A stretch of DNA of 64,000 nt, taken from contig VUYV01000121.1 of assembly GCA_008711295.1 (NCBI GenBank), forward strand, positions 472,249-536,248, read 5' to 3'. The notes below the pieces were generated by a model, which was given only the letters and a program-made list of their open reading frames with translations, was not told the origin of the DNA and did no database searches. Made by a program: the position numbers and the translations under genes. Of this stretch, positions 27,101 through 39,600 are shown piece after piece (within the stretch, counting starts at the first letter, position 1; each line of letters begins with the position of its first letter). Source of the DNA: Anarhynchus alexandrinus (taxonomy: Eukaryota; Chordata; Aves; Charadriiformes; Charadriidae).

Positions 27101-27950
27101 CTAGAAAAATAATTAATTATTGATCCACTTATAAAAACATTTAAAATTCTTACAAAGTTCCCTTCTGTACTGACATAATTATTAATGAACATTTTGCTGC
27201 CTTTCAGACTTGCGGAAAGTTCAGTGGGGTTATAGTAACAATGGATACGGTCAAAAGTGTAAGTACTTATCAGTCAATTATTTGCTCTGTCAGGAAAATT
27301 CTCTCCGAATTGTAAACGTTTTGAGCATGAACGTCTTGAATAATGATTCCATAACACATACTCAAGTTAACAAGAGTGATGTATTCAGGTCAAATCAGTT
27401 CTGATTTCTGCACATGTACTTTGCTGGAATTCTAGACACTTTAAACTTCATGTTAATCTTACTGATGACGTTTCTATCCAATTTACACTGAGCCAGGTTT
27501 ATTGAAGGTTCATGGAATTCAGCAAGTTGCTCGTGGGCAAGATCTCTCCTACAGGGGGAAACCGACCAGAAGTACTTGCACCACTTGGTTTGGGAACAGG
27601 GATGGGAGCAATTTTTCTACACTACAGAAGGTCCTCTTATGAACGTTTTCTTCTAAGATAAAAAGAGCTTTATTCAAAAATGAAGTGCTTTTTGTTTTGT
27701 TTTTAAGGAGTAATGAGAATCTAATAACATTGCTTTGGAAGAGAACTATTAGCAGAGAGGTAAAGAATGGCTTTTAAAAATAATTTCCTTAGTAGAACAC
27801 ATAAAAATTAACCCTTCAGATTAATCAAAAAAAGGAATTTTTTTCTAGTCAACACAAAATCATTCATTTCACACCCAAAGCGTATTCCATGAGAGCTCAA
27901 ATGGGAGAGCAATCTGTTTTGTGCATGTCCTGCCTTAACAACTCTTCTGA

Positions 27951-27984
27951 GCAAATAACTGAATCAAGCAAATAACTGAATCAA
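27951..27984. repeat. 17-bp tandem doublet
   Basis: The unit GCAAATAACTGAATCAA occurs twice in perfect tandem (27951-27967 and 27968-27984), consistent with a small replication-slippage duplication. Confidence 0.85.
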
Positions 27985-30900
27985 GAAATTAATAACTTCA
28001 AGTGAGTTACCATCTTATCTGCTCTTCATCCGAAAACCGCAGACTTTGGTGAACCAAAAGAAGAAATAATAGCAAAAACAATCTAGGCTAAATATGAAAA
28101 AAATCAATGGAGGAAATGAAAAGGAATGCTCCCTACCCACTTATTTATTACAGGTGATGACCATAAGGTTTTTATTATACTGGACTTTTAAACCATACCC
28201 TTTTGTACTATATTTTTTCAAAAGACGACAAAGAAGGTGAAATCTTCAGCCCTTTCAAGCAGATAGGGTTGTTAGGGCAAGTATAGATGATCCCTTTTTC
28301 AAACAGCTGCTGCCCCCCTCATAGATACTATCAGAAGCTGCTCTTTAAACACTTCCTCTCCAGTTTGACATCATGTAAGTAGGTCAGTAGAAACAGCAAA
28401 GCAGCCAGTTAGAATATGACAGTGGCTCAAAATACTATTAAATTCGTAATCATTTAAAGAATTACTAAGCAGGGTAACGGAAAACAAACACAGGAGTGTC
28501 AAAAGAAGCATCATGCAGTCACAGGTCAATAAATAGCCATTCAGGAATCCCTACGATTCTTGCTTGAACTTCTGTTACCTACTTCCATTAAGATCCCAGT
28601 CGATTCCTTTCATGGCTAAGTGAAGTGTCTTTGAATTTTAGCATGAAGAAGTTCTCTCAGGTTTCTGTAGTACAGGGAAGAGTCTCAAAAACACCCACAC
28701 ATACAGGATAGAGAGTTCATGGTGCCAATTCTTCCCAGTAGAAAAAAAACTTGAAAAGTTGGTAAGAGTACTGAAGTCCTTCTGTATCTGGTTAACTTAC
28801 CCTGTTTTGATACTTGTGGGTATTACAGGGAAATTTAGGGTTCTGGAAGAACCACTTAATTACATACTACTTAGTTGCCAAGACTTATTTACTAAATGGG
28901 ATGGATATACTGGGTGAATATAGAGCCTTCTACCCTAAGATTTCAATGCTATGACACTTGCACATTCTCTACAGACACCCTCACACCCAACGAGGCTTCT
29001 GCCTCTCCGGTCAACTTGCGACCAACACCATGGACTCCGAGGAACCCAACTGCAGGTGCTCAACGTGTCCAAGTACAGGCTGGTGGCCTGGCCTTTATGT
29101 GTAGTGGTTTCACCTTGGACTCAGCCTTCTGCAAGATGTTGGACACTTGTGGATGTGTTACTATCTCAACTACGTATTGTTCTCCAACATGGAGGGGTGT
29201 CATAAGCTGCCAACCCTTTGGTTTTCTTCATCCCTCAAGTCCATGAGCAGTTGTTACCCAAATCATTACCATTTCTGGTTTCCCCGCCTAACTGCATTAC
29301 AAGGCTGTAAGGTTGTTAATAGTTTGTCTGTGCTGCTTTGTTATGCCATCACTGCCAGAATCATCTGATTAGTGGAGAGCTGGGAAGATATAGCTCATGC
29401 CTCATAACAGGAGATTTGTAAACTAAAGGTGTTTTCCGCAGGGTGCACACGAGTGCCTAAAGTCAGAAAAATCAGAATAGGAGTTAACGTGTTTCAGGAT
29501 ATAATTTTCAATTTGGAAAGCCCAAGATATCAAGCCTGTAGCTACTGGCATTCAGAAGCTGAGAAAACAGGAATATCACCTTATCAGAAAATACACAGAA
29601 TCTTGAAGAATCTTACTGAAATGTGAGAAACAAAACTGGCCACACAGGAACACTTAGAAAAGATCAATCAAAAATACTCCAAATACGTAAGAGTGATGAA
29701 CAAGAAAACTAGTATGAGGATTTTATCAATTAGCAATCAATATTAACCTGAATGTTCATTTCTGTAGCATAATAAACTGGTCCTCTCATGCTATGATCAA
29801 GTTATTTTTATTTCTATTATCCATAGGTTAAAAGAGCCAGAACCAAGCTTACCACACCTGCACTTCAGTTCGGTTAGAAAATGGATTGATTTTTTTTTTT
29901 TTCAAGTAACCAGACATGATTTGTTCAAGCTTAACTTGTTTTCATAGTGAAAATTCATCTCACAGCCTCTGTGAGAACTTCATTTGGTATAATGCAAGGG
30001 AAACTAAAAATATAAGAAAAATACTTTTGAACAAGACATTGAAGCTGGAAGAAAACATCGTAATAAGGATTCCAGAGATCTGGATGCCTTTCTGCTGGCA
30101 TGAAGGCATCCTGGATGAAGCTCCTTCTCTAAATCAGTGCTAGCTCTCCCACTGAATTTGATGGGATAAGAATTCACTCCTTCCCAACTGCTGGCAAATA
30201 ATTTTATGTACTACTTTTTCTGTACAATAACGACAGTGCCTCTCCATCTCTTTCTGAGACTGAAGTCTTTTTTGTTTGAGATGGTCATACAAGAGATACA
30301 ACAGAGACAGCCGTTATTAAGATAAAGGTGAGCTGCACTTTAAAAAGTCATCTGATTACTGAACAATCAGAGATCAGAATATGGCTCCTCAGGCTGCATT
30401 CTTTTTAAAAGAGGTACAGTATACAACTTTAATGCTGAGCCAATTGATTTTGTGCACCTTCCAGGTAGCTCTTATATATTACGTTTTTGATCTGCAGTCA
30501 ATTATCCACTGTAATAGCATTAAATGTCAATGTAATTAAATTATTTTACTAGAAAATGCTCATAATAGCATTAAAATATAGTCCATTTAAGTCAATATGG
30601 CACCACATAATCTACAAATTAGTCATAAGCACTATCCATAAGTGCAAAAATGATGAAAATTAATGTAGACTAATGCAATACAAAGGATATGGATACGAAC
30701 AACAACATGGGCTGTTTGCAGCAGAATAACAATAAAATAATTTCTTACATTAAAATTATTTCCACTTATCTACCATGGATTGGAGGTTACACTAATTTCT
30801 TGGGCAAATGTTCACTCATTGTCATCCTGGTTTTGATTTCATCAAGAAAAGCAGAGCAGCACAGTTGACCAAATATTTCTATCACACTAGAAAGATATCT

Positions 30901-33472
30901 TATTATAAAAGAAGCTATTTCCTATTAATAAGTTACAAATAAATCCTGTTCTTTCTTAATAGGAGTCAATAGGAGATCATCTACTGAATTCAATAGGAGA
31001 ATGTGTTTCAAAAAAAAAAAAGGAAAGGTCAATGCATAAAACTCTTGTCCCTTCATTGCACCCTAGAGAAGAAGGAGAAACTATCTGTGTATTAATATTT
31101 TTGTTTTGCTTTGAAATGTTGTGCATATTACTATTACTTAAAGAGTGAGTCACTAGCCCAAACATATGCCTTTGAGACAGACTGGGCATCTCAGACATCT
31201 GCCTGGGTCTGGCAGATTTTACATTGGATCCAGGGACATCTGCAACCTTCTGGAGCCGCAGCTGGAGGCCAGGCAGGACAGTCCAGGATGGAGTACACAT
31301 GGCATTCGATACCTATGTTTAGGTGCTGAATCTCTCAGTATCCAATGGCCCCTTTCTTAGAATAAGGCCTATCAAGTAGCAAACTGCAGTTTCCCAAATC
31401 ATTTCAAGAACTGGTAAACTTCAGATTAAACCACAAAAATGCAGGCTGTGATCCAGATCTGTTATTAGACCTCAAAACGTAACAGGAAGGGGAGGCACAC
31501 GATATACCATGATCTTATTTATAAGCCAGGCAAGCCATCACTTTTCTCCTAATGCCAGTGGGAACTTGGTGCTACCAACTAACTCCTACGAGATACTGCT
31601 GATCAGTACTGTCATAACAGATGGCAAGTACAGATCTCTGCTCCAACTCAGTCCTGAGCTCAGCACCAGCTGGAATCATCTACCACTTATCACAAAAAGA
31701 TCTCGCTGGCTGAAGGACGGGAGCACCTAGGCCTTGCCCAACGTCAAACTCCACAGTAACGTCTATCGCAATTATCAGTGCTATTTTGTTGATGTGAGAG
31801 GAAGTAGCTGCTAAAAGAAAAATAACCTGTCACCGTAAGAAGTAAACCCGAGCTTTTCTTCACCACCGAACCTCTCCCCTATAGCAAGTCATGCTTGGTT
31901 GCAGAAAGGTGGTTAGTAAGCTCATACAGCCATTACAAATCCAGTCACACCAATGATTCACTGTGCACAGTCTACACCCGTATTAAGCCAAATAGATGAT
32001 CATTTATTAATAACATAAGTTCTTAAGCTCTTCATAAACTGTTCTTAAGGAGTTTAAAGAGATTCCTGTGCTCTGTTCAAGAAAGGTATAGCTATTGCAA
32101 AATGAATCACTGGAATGCTCCATGCTATTTCTTATTCTGACAAGTACCTCATTCGATCCCCATCAAAAATTCTAATTTTCAGCATCTTTCTTTACTGACA
32201 AATGAAGTTATCAAGCTGCTCAGATGACAACAATCTCCCTTTCTCCCCCTGCAGAAATTCTACATATCAAAGTCAGCTTGTTTTCCTCATTGCTTTATAA
32301 GGACTTGAAAAAGGATGATGTCAACCCTGAAAATGTTCTGAGGTTTCTATACAGTTTGACGTTTGCCTGTCAATATGAAGAAAGATTATGCACAAGCAAG
32401 AGTTATTTGTTCTAAACAGTTCTTCAAAATACACACTTACTAGCTCTCATAGCAATCTGTCTGCTACATGGAAGCCTAGTATTTTTCTAACATGTTCACA
32501 AAATCCGCATCATGAATGCTCATTAACTCAAGGAGATAGAATTTATAATTGTTACTATTCCCACTATGCAAAGAAATTAAAGTTCCAACTCAAGAAAGCA
32601 CATAAGCAGTTACCAAGCGTTAAACAAGTGCTGTGGATCCCGTGAAAGGTAACAGGTAGAATTCATTTCCTGGAGAAGATAAATAACACTTCATCAGCAG
32701 CCTCTTGATCTCTTTTCCCTAGGGTTTTCATTTATTGATTTGTAATAAAAGCATCCCTGCCAAAAACGTCCACCAAGAGCTGTGCATCCTAATTGCCAGA
32801 GGTCATCCCCCCCTTCCAAGACAGCACAGAGTGGAAAAGATCATTAATCAGCTCCCAGCAACCCACTCCTATTGGGAAGACCAGCTTATAACTGCGCTTT
32901 CTTCTGGAGCTAACTGGCTCCTTCAACACTCCTGCAGATATGAAAGAGTTTTCACTGTTATTCACCTGCCTTCTTGAACAGAGGTTTAGGTGACTTATCA
33001 ATTACCGCACGCTGTAGACACAGATGTGGAAGGTCCCAACTACTTCATTTCTGTTCATTCTGCCAAGGTACAACCAACTGCACCTCTCTTTGCACCACAG
33101 GGGGGCTGTTTAGCCAGGACAGACATCTCTTACTAGCAGATGGGGTATCCATTTTTCCCTGCTACCATACCAAAATGGTCATCGGATGGTAGCTACTGAT
33201 TTATTGCAATGTATATCAAAGATATTTCCCTAGATCACAAGGTTTATCAAATACATAGCAGTACTGCAGATACCAAAAATACTCATTTTAAAAGGAATAC
33301 AAAACTAATTATAATAATAATTTACAATATTTTAAAAGAAATATCTGCAACTGAGGTCTTTTTTGTGCTTTCCAATTTTAAATCCTCTACCATGTCTATA
33401 TTTTAATATTTTTTTAAAAAGGTACATCTCATCTGTCACATGACCTCAGAATGTGGAGGTTTAAGATGAAAT

Positions 33473-33506
33473 AACTCCAGATAATAAACAACTCCAAATA
33501 ATAAAC
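33473..33506. repeat. 17-bp tandem doublet with one mismatch
   Basis: The unit AACTCC(A/A)(G/A)ATAATAAAC occurs twice in tandem (33473-33489 and 33490-33506) and differs at one base. It is unrelated in sequence to the doublet at 27951 but has the same unit length. Confidence 0.85.
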
Positions 33507-33990
33507 TCCTTCGAAAAAAATCACAGTTGTTTACTGAATCTTTATCTTTTCATAGGAAAAGAATTATTTTCAGGATCAACTATGTTTCAGTTAAGTCCAA
33601 AGCAATCAATGAACTTCACCCCTCCTTCAAGCTAACAGATTCCATGAAATCAAGTTATTGATGTTTCTCCCTGTATTTTGCTACTATTTACCATTTTCCT
33701 CCCCACAAAGTGAATTATGACTCCTCCGCTCACTCATCTTTATTTCAATTTGCCTTTTCTTCTGAAAAGTATAAAATTAAAACAAAGACAGTTTTATATT
33801 ACAATATTCATTTCAGGTATACCACTCTCCTCCCAGCTTTTTCCACACCAAACCCACCAGCTCACCCAAAATTTCTATTTGGCCTGAAAAAATAAGACTA
33901 TTTGTCAAGCACTGCACTAGTTCTTTTCAGCCTCCTACATTGTAGCCTGAATCTGTTGAAAACTCTTTGCCAGCTGAATAACTAGAGCTT

Positions 33991-34015
33991 CCCCCCCCCC
34001 CCTTTTTTTTTTTTT
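33991..34015. repeat. Poly-C followed by poly-T
   Basis: Twelve C are followed directly by thirteen T, a pure pyrimidine tract on the plus strand. It is polymorphism-prone, and its exact length may be inaccurate. Confidence 0.85.
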
Positions 34016-34849
34016 AAAGTCAGGAGTAAGATATGCACATATTTTGTTCATGCTCTTCATTATAAAGAGGATACCAAGGAAATTAATTAGAAACATATAG
34101 GTAACTATAATTTTTTTCCCCTCCTCGCTCAGACTTCCCTTTTTTGAGTCTGCCACTTACTAGCACAAGGTAACTCAAGACTTCATCCCTTAACAAAAAA
34201 TACTGACATATTGCCTTAGGTCCATAAAGAAATGTTTACATAAGAAACAGATAATGAAGTTCTTCTGAAAAGAAGAAATGCTGTAAAATTCTGATAAGAG
34301 GCTAAAAATGCAACTTTTTCTAGTTCACTCGGCATATTTATTAATGATATTTTCAGTTCTTGTGATATTGCCAACAGCAAAAACTGGACATCCCAAAGTA
34401 GACTCAGAGTATTTTCTCTCAGACTAACCTTTAACGTTTGGTTTTCTGCTCATCTATTCTTGGCTTCATCATAGAATGGATTTCGGTTCAGAGGAATAAG
34501 AGTCAAGTTGACAAACATCAAATGTAAGAAGACAGACATTTTTGAACTGAGCAAGTCCTATAAAGCAGTGAAATGGAAGTCAGCTCAATGCATTACCCAC
34601 GTCTCTGCTCCACGGCTGAATACATGGCTGGATCCTCAACTTGTGATGACCTCCTGATCAAAACAAGCTGTTGCCAGTTCTGCAGTTCCCTGGAAAGAAG
34701 TGGGTAACTGCTTAGGTCCTTGTGGAGGTAGCTGTGGAGCCAAAATCCCATGGGATATAACACTGTAGCATACAAGGACGTTGTGGGGTACAACCCTGCC
34801 CACTTCAGAGCAGGACTGAAAACTGCTCTGTATTGTCTCAGACAAGGGC

Positions 34850-34882
34850 GTGTGTGTTGGGGTGTGTGTGTGTGTGTGTGTG
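34850..34882. repeat. (GT)n microsatellite
   Basis: GTGTGTGTT, GGG and then about eleven GT units to 34882. It is an ordinary dinucleotide microsatellite with one early interruption. Confidence 0.9.
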
Positions 34883-35814
34883 ATACAGACCAGCTAGTCC
34901 ATTACTATTAACAGACAAGGGATTAAATGGATTATCTACCCTTTCCTGTTGACTTCTTCAGTTCACAACTCCTTATTAGAGAGTAAGTCAACTCCCACCT
35001 AGCACTCAAGACACCTCTACTGTCTAGAAATACTGGAAAGGCAAGGCTATCATCTTATAGGATCTCAGATATTATTTTAGACTATTAATTATCCCATTAG
35101 GAAGTTCTGCTTCAATCTTGTAGTTAGTGTAGAAGAAATATTTATACAACATAGTACACAGAGGACTCGCACTTGGTATAGCCACATACACAGGACAGTG
35201 GTAACCCAACAGCTCTGCTCTGGTACTGTTTTAGAAACAGTTATAACATTCTTTGCTATTGGAAATGACCACACAAGGTACAATCACCAAAATATATTAC
35301 TGTCAGTGAATCCAGAATGAATTCCCTGGACATTAAAGACCTGAGCATAAAAAACAGAAAAGACGAGACTTAGCTTCTTTTCCTTGAGCTAACGATGCTT
35401 TTCTAATCCTTCTCATCTCCTCTGGCATTTACATCTGTGTTTAGGTCAGACTGCAGGCAAGAAAACTGTCATGTAAGAGCTGGTAGAATGGTAAGGAGAT
35501 AAAGATTGGGTAAGATGTGAGCGTGTGACATGCACAAGTCCTGGAAGAGTGCACACACTGAGCCAGCTGCCATATCTTCCAGCTGCTCACCTGGCTGACA
35601 GCTCCTAACCACGTCCAACTACCAGAGACCATGAAAGCACGGAATAGGGAAGACAACAGGAACACTGTAACAGAACCCCAAGCCAGAACATGATCAAAAA
35701 CATGGTTATGTTTGATTTTTTTCTCTGAACATTTTCGTATGGATGAAAACCAAATTGATCCCAAAATATCAAAGCAATCTTCAATGGAAAGGGAAATCCA
35801 ACACACAATAACTA

Positions 35815-35992
35815 TAGAATCATAGAATGGTTTGGGTTGGAAGGGACCTTAATGATCATCTAGTTCCAGCCCTCCTGCCGTGGGCAGGGACACCTCCCGC
35901 TAGACCAGGTTGCTCAAAGCCCCATCCAGCCTGGCCTCGAACACCTCCAGAGATGAGGCATCCCTAACTTCTCTGGGCAACCTGTTCCAGTG
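35815..35992 (-). mobile_element. CR1 LINE 3' end, minus strand
   Basis: The plus strand starts with TAGAATCATAGAATGGTTTG, the complement of the CR1 3' terminus. The 3' untranslated region and the last coding part (complement of the CTGGAGGTGTTCGAGG block) follow, and the element is truncated near 35992. It is more diverged from the pair at 18267 and 23653 than they are from each other, for example TAATGATCATCTAGTTCCAG in place of the GAAGATCATCGAGTTCCAAC-type segment. It therefore probably belongs to a different subfamily. Confidence 0.94.
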
Positions 35993-36009
35993 TAGAATCA
36001 TAGAATCTA
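35993..36009 (-). mobile_element. Second CR1-type 3' terminal repeat abutting the previous CR1
   Basis: TAGAATCATAGAATCTA follows immediately after the truncation point of the CR1 at 35815-35992. It is the complement of about one and a half units of the CR1 terminal ATTCTATGAT repeat. It may be the remnant of an older CR1 terminus into which the neighbouring copy inserted, or microhomology used at the 5' junction. No further CR1 body is recognisable beyond 36009. Confidence 0.5.
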
Positions 36010-36524
36010 TCAGATACTGCTGTATGGTCTCTATACACAGAGACCCACAGAGCTTTCTATCAGACACTTCCTATACCATTCACGAACTGTCAGTATACTT
36101 CCTCACAGCAAACACATGGGGTGCCAACAATAGCAACTTCGCGTACAAGAAAGACAAAGTGGACATTATCTACAGACAAACTGAGGCTCAAAACATCATT
36201 TTCAGAGCTATGCATAGCTCTGAAGGGGCATAAAGGGCATAACTCCAAGGCTGTAGGAAAGGAAGGCACTGCAGTGAGATGGCAACCACTACTAAGTCCA
36301 GCAGCCATGTGCGGTCATCATTGGAGTTTATCCAGCAGCACACCTGATAACGTATATATGCTGATCAACTGACAGAAGGAATTTTATGTTTTACTACGCT
36401 GCATACATATAAAGCTGTATACAGAAGCACCTTCCAAAGCAATGACTTTAGAAAGTCATCCTACACGGCTGCATCTGAGCCAGGAGCAGCTTGGATTCAC
36501 AGCAGCACAGGCTGCTCAGTCTGC
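36010..36524. other. Unique sequence containing a perfect palindrome
   Basis: No gene is recognised. The 107-codon plus frame (35910 to 36233) starts inside CR1 and is a shadow. The 24-bp palindrome at 36201-36224 makes the plus and minus frames encode the same short peptide, which is a consequence of the symmetry and not of coding. Confidence 0.55.
36201..36224. repeat. Perfect 24-bp palindrome
   Basis: The half TTCAGAGCTATG is followed directly by its exact reverse complement CATAGCTCTGAA, with no spacer. The centre reads TATGCATA. The match stops at both ends (T at 36200, G at 36225). A short direct repeat of GGGCATAA follows. A perfect palindrome this long is expected well under once in 64 kb by chance. 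It could be a dimeric protein-binding site, part of a decayed inverted-repeat element, or a fold-back repair product. Confidence 0.9.
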
Positions 36525-36650
36525 TCCCCCTGACGCTCGCTTTCAGAGCGGCGAGATCCCATTCCACATCCCAGCCTCCGGAGGGGCTGGGGCGATCAGG
36601 CAGAGGTGTCGTTTGATTTTGGTGGAACCAGTGCACGCGTATACATAATT
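36525..36650. promoter_or_regulatory. Small CpG-richer patch
   Basis: About ten CpG lie within roughly 130 bp, in a GC-richer segment flanked by CpG-poor DNA. Both strands are open across it (68 and 71 codons), which fits GC-rich noncoding sequence. It is too short for a standard CpG island and could be a small regulatory element or chance. Confidence 0.3.
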
Positions 36651-39600
36651 CGATGATGCACACTCAGAGCAGACAATAGGGCTAATAGTACTAGTCATAT
36701 CAATGATGACAACATCACGAAAACACTTGGGAGGAATCCAAGCCAGAGGTGAAGAAAGGTTTTTTGGGAAGATTTGGTCCTATATTATTAATCAGTTCAA
36801 GCAAGAACAGCTAGTGAACATTCAAACATGCCTTGTTCTTAAGTCAGACAAAGCCTGTTTTCCAAGTAAAGATAAGGAACAAAAAGCACTCCTTACATTG
36901 CCGAAAACAGCGTTTGTATCTAATGAGATGTAGGGCAGAATGGATTGCTCCCACTTTCACATGCTCCGTTTCATCTACATAAACATAGCCAAAGTTAGTA
37001 ACCCATGAAGGTAAATACCACCACCACCAATACCAAGGTGTCTATGAAGAGCAGCGATACCCAAACATAGAGCTCTGCATGAAACACGTCTACTTGACTA
37101 AGCATGAAATCCTGGCACTGCTGAAGACAGTGGGAGTTTTGCCATTAACTTTGAATGAGGAAGGATTTTATCTCCGTCTTCTAATTATAAAGGGAAAGTC
37201 CTCAGTGAAGTACAAAAGCATGCAACGCTTTGCAGTATTTTATATAAATTGGGTTATCATGCTGCATGGCTCGAGGGTAAATAAAGCTTTTACCTTGTTT
37301 ATATAATGCTTTACTCCTAAATATCCTAAAGTTTACTCTAAATTGACTTATGCAAAATTTTAGAAGTTATAATTTCCAGCTGAAAAGTGATCCCTTAAAG
37401 AGATCTACAGGAATGGAAAAAATAAAAATGATCATCAAAACTTCTATTATTTTTATCATTAGAATTATTGCTACAGGGTTGAATATTTCTTAAGAGCATC
37501 TGCTTCTCTTATGACACAACAGACTAAGAGTTGGCAACTGAAACATAGATGTTAATTGCAAACATTTATTATACTACCAGGGTTTACATTTAGCAGCTGT
37601 CAATGTTACCGACAACTGTAACAGAAATCAGAAAAAAACCCAGAATTTTTGCTTGCCAGAAGGCCAGCTGGTGCTTGATTTTCCTGTTATTGTTGTTTAT
37701 TTATTTACTTTCAAAGTGTATTAAGAATAAGTCTTCCTCCCAGATTTAAGAGCATTCATTACCTAGCAAAGAGAAACTTATTAGCAGAAGGCTACTCAAT
37801 ATTTTAAAGAACACTTGTATTACCTTCAAATTCTGATGCAATTCATTGTTTTTCAGCTTTGGTGAAGCTAGATTGCTGAGAGATCAAAATTTAATGGACT
37901 ATTTATTCCACAGTACTCCGAACTACCTTTCAAAAAATAAAAAATCTGGAGCTCAGTAGTTTCTTAACCTAAATATTATCAGAAAAAAAAACAAACTCAA
38001 ATTCTTCAACTTAAAAATATGGTAACAAAGTGATGCTGTCACAGTAGTGTCAGCATTTCCTTTTTAAAATCATATTTACATGGATTTATAAGTTGAGATA
38101 TGGCTAAACTAATAAGCATTACCCTGAACGGAGCTGCAGCAGTTGTCAAGACTTGTTTGTAACAGTATGTCTCAACAAAGTGAAAGAGATAGACCAATCT
38201 AGAGGAACAATACTACTTTATGGGATCAAAGATGCTCTCTGGCTACCTATCTGATGCACCAATGTGCCCACAACTGCAGTGGCTCATACCAAGGTTACAC
38301 ACGAGTTAAAGTTCAGTGCCAATAAGAGTTCTTCTAGGCTACCGTGTTTCAAGAGTGAGAGATAGCGGCTTACTGGCAGATGTTTAGCCAAGAAAAGTCT
38401 GCTTGTTACAGAAGGGCAATCTATTAATCTGCAACTCCTCAGATCCAAGTAAAGGGACCAAAGAAGTCACAAGGAATCTATTGCGCTCCACTAGGCCCTC
38501 CCCAGGCAGCGGATCTCCCGATTGTGCTTGCAAGAGCCTCTCCTGCTCCAAGGGCTTCTTTAAAAGCAATTGTAGGGGAACAAGACCAAGTCTGATGGGA
38601 CAGAAGAGAATTTTTTGTTCCCATCACACATTTCTGGGTCCTCCTGGGTTTTCATATTCAAAGGGATGCCAAAAATCTTTCCTTGCCAAGAACAGAACAC
38701 TATAACAGAGTACGAAAACTAGAAAGTTTAAATGATCAAATAACATTCCCTCACTCCTATTCATCACAGCGGTCTCTGTTAGAGCATCTAACTCTTTTCC
38801 ATTTCCATGTCTGTCCAGCTAACAGGAAAATATACCAGAAGACTACAGGCATTATCCTCGTTATGTACTCATCAACAACTTCTGCTGGAGAAGGGAACTG
38901 AGAACAACTCTCTCTGTTTCTATTAACTATCCATGTTGCCTTCAGAAACAGCTTATATAGACCTCACGAAAAAAAGAAGGGTGAATGATAAACTCAGGGA
39001 AACTAAACTAAGCACTTCAAGTTTCTGGTTTCCAGGATCCACTGCAAGAGTTGGGAACTACCGAGTTACTGCAACAGTTTGAAGATGTCTCACGTGCTGA
39101 TAGCTGAATAAAACACAAACAAACAAACAAAAAAAGCCAACCAAATAAAAAGGTGCTCTACAGCAGTGATAGGCTTTCCTAGAATGGAGGGAGGATGTCT
39201 TCTCTCTTGGGCATATCTAACAGCTTCTTGTGTCAGAAGAAAGGCTGGGGGTGGGGACACATTTACACAACACATCAAAAGATGTTCCAGCTTTTTTATT
39301 TTTTTGATGTTTTTCTTCATATTATAAACTTACTATTATTTAAAACTTTGCAAACATAATCCTTTGTGAAGTGAGTCTTACAGCATCTTTTAAGCCTTAG
39401 TATATTAATCCTTAAATCAGTCTTTAATATTGTGATTATGCAGTAGTTAAGTAAACAGAGCCTGAAGAGGTTTTCTGCTTCTTTACATATCTTTTCCTAT
39501 AAGAGCTATTTGTCTTAACAGGTTTTCTTTTTTTTTCTTGTGCAAGATATTTTTATTGTAATTCTAATATTTCTCAGTTTTCTTGTATAACATCAATAAG

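Larger units (their letters stand above)
24111..34848. other. Long AT-rich unique stretch, no gene recognised
   Basis: No transposon or exon is recognisable over about 10.7 kb. The longest frames are 120 codons (24835 to 25197, plus) and 116 codons (28896 to 29246, plus). The first is Leu-rich and AT-driven. The second lies in a GC-richer patch at 28960-29250 that is open in three plus frames at once, which argues against real coding. Very AT-rich sequence fills 30430-30680. Two 17-bp tandem doublets and a C12T13 homopolymer pair are listed separately. Confidence 0.5.

Noticed and set aside
29030..29104. Short frame starting MDSEEPNCRCSTC, reminiscent of a metallothionein start
   Set aside because: Only 24 codons long. 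The Cys spacing is lost after the first few residues, so it is judged coincidence.
34468..34495. TCATAGAATGGATTTCGGTT, resembling the complement of a CR1 3' end
   Set aside because: Only about ten bases match before it diverges, and no CR1 body follows.
36164..36196. ACAGACAAACTGAGGCTCAAAA, resembling the 3' part of a MIR SINE
   Set aside because: The match is about 20 bases with no supporting core or upstream sequence.
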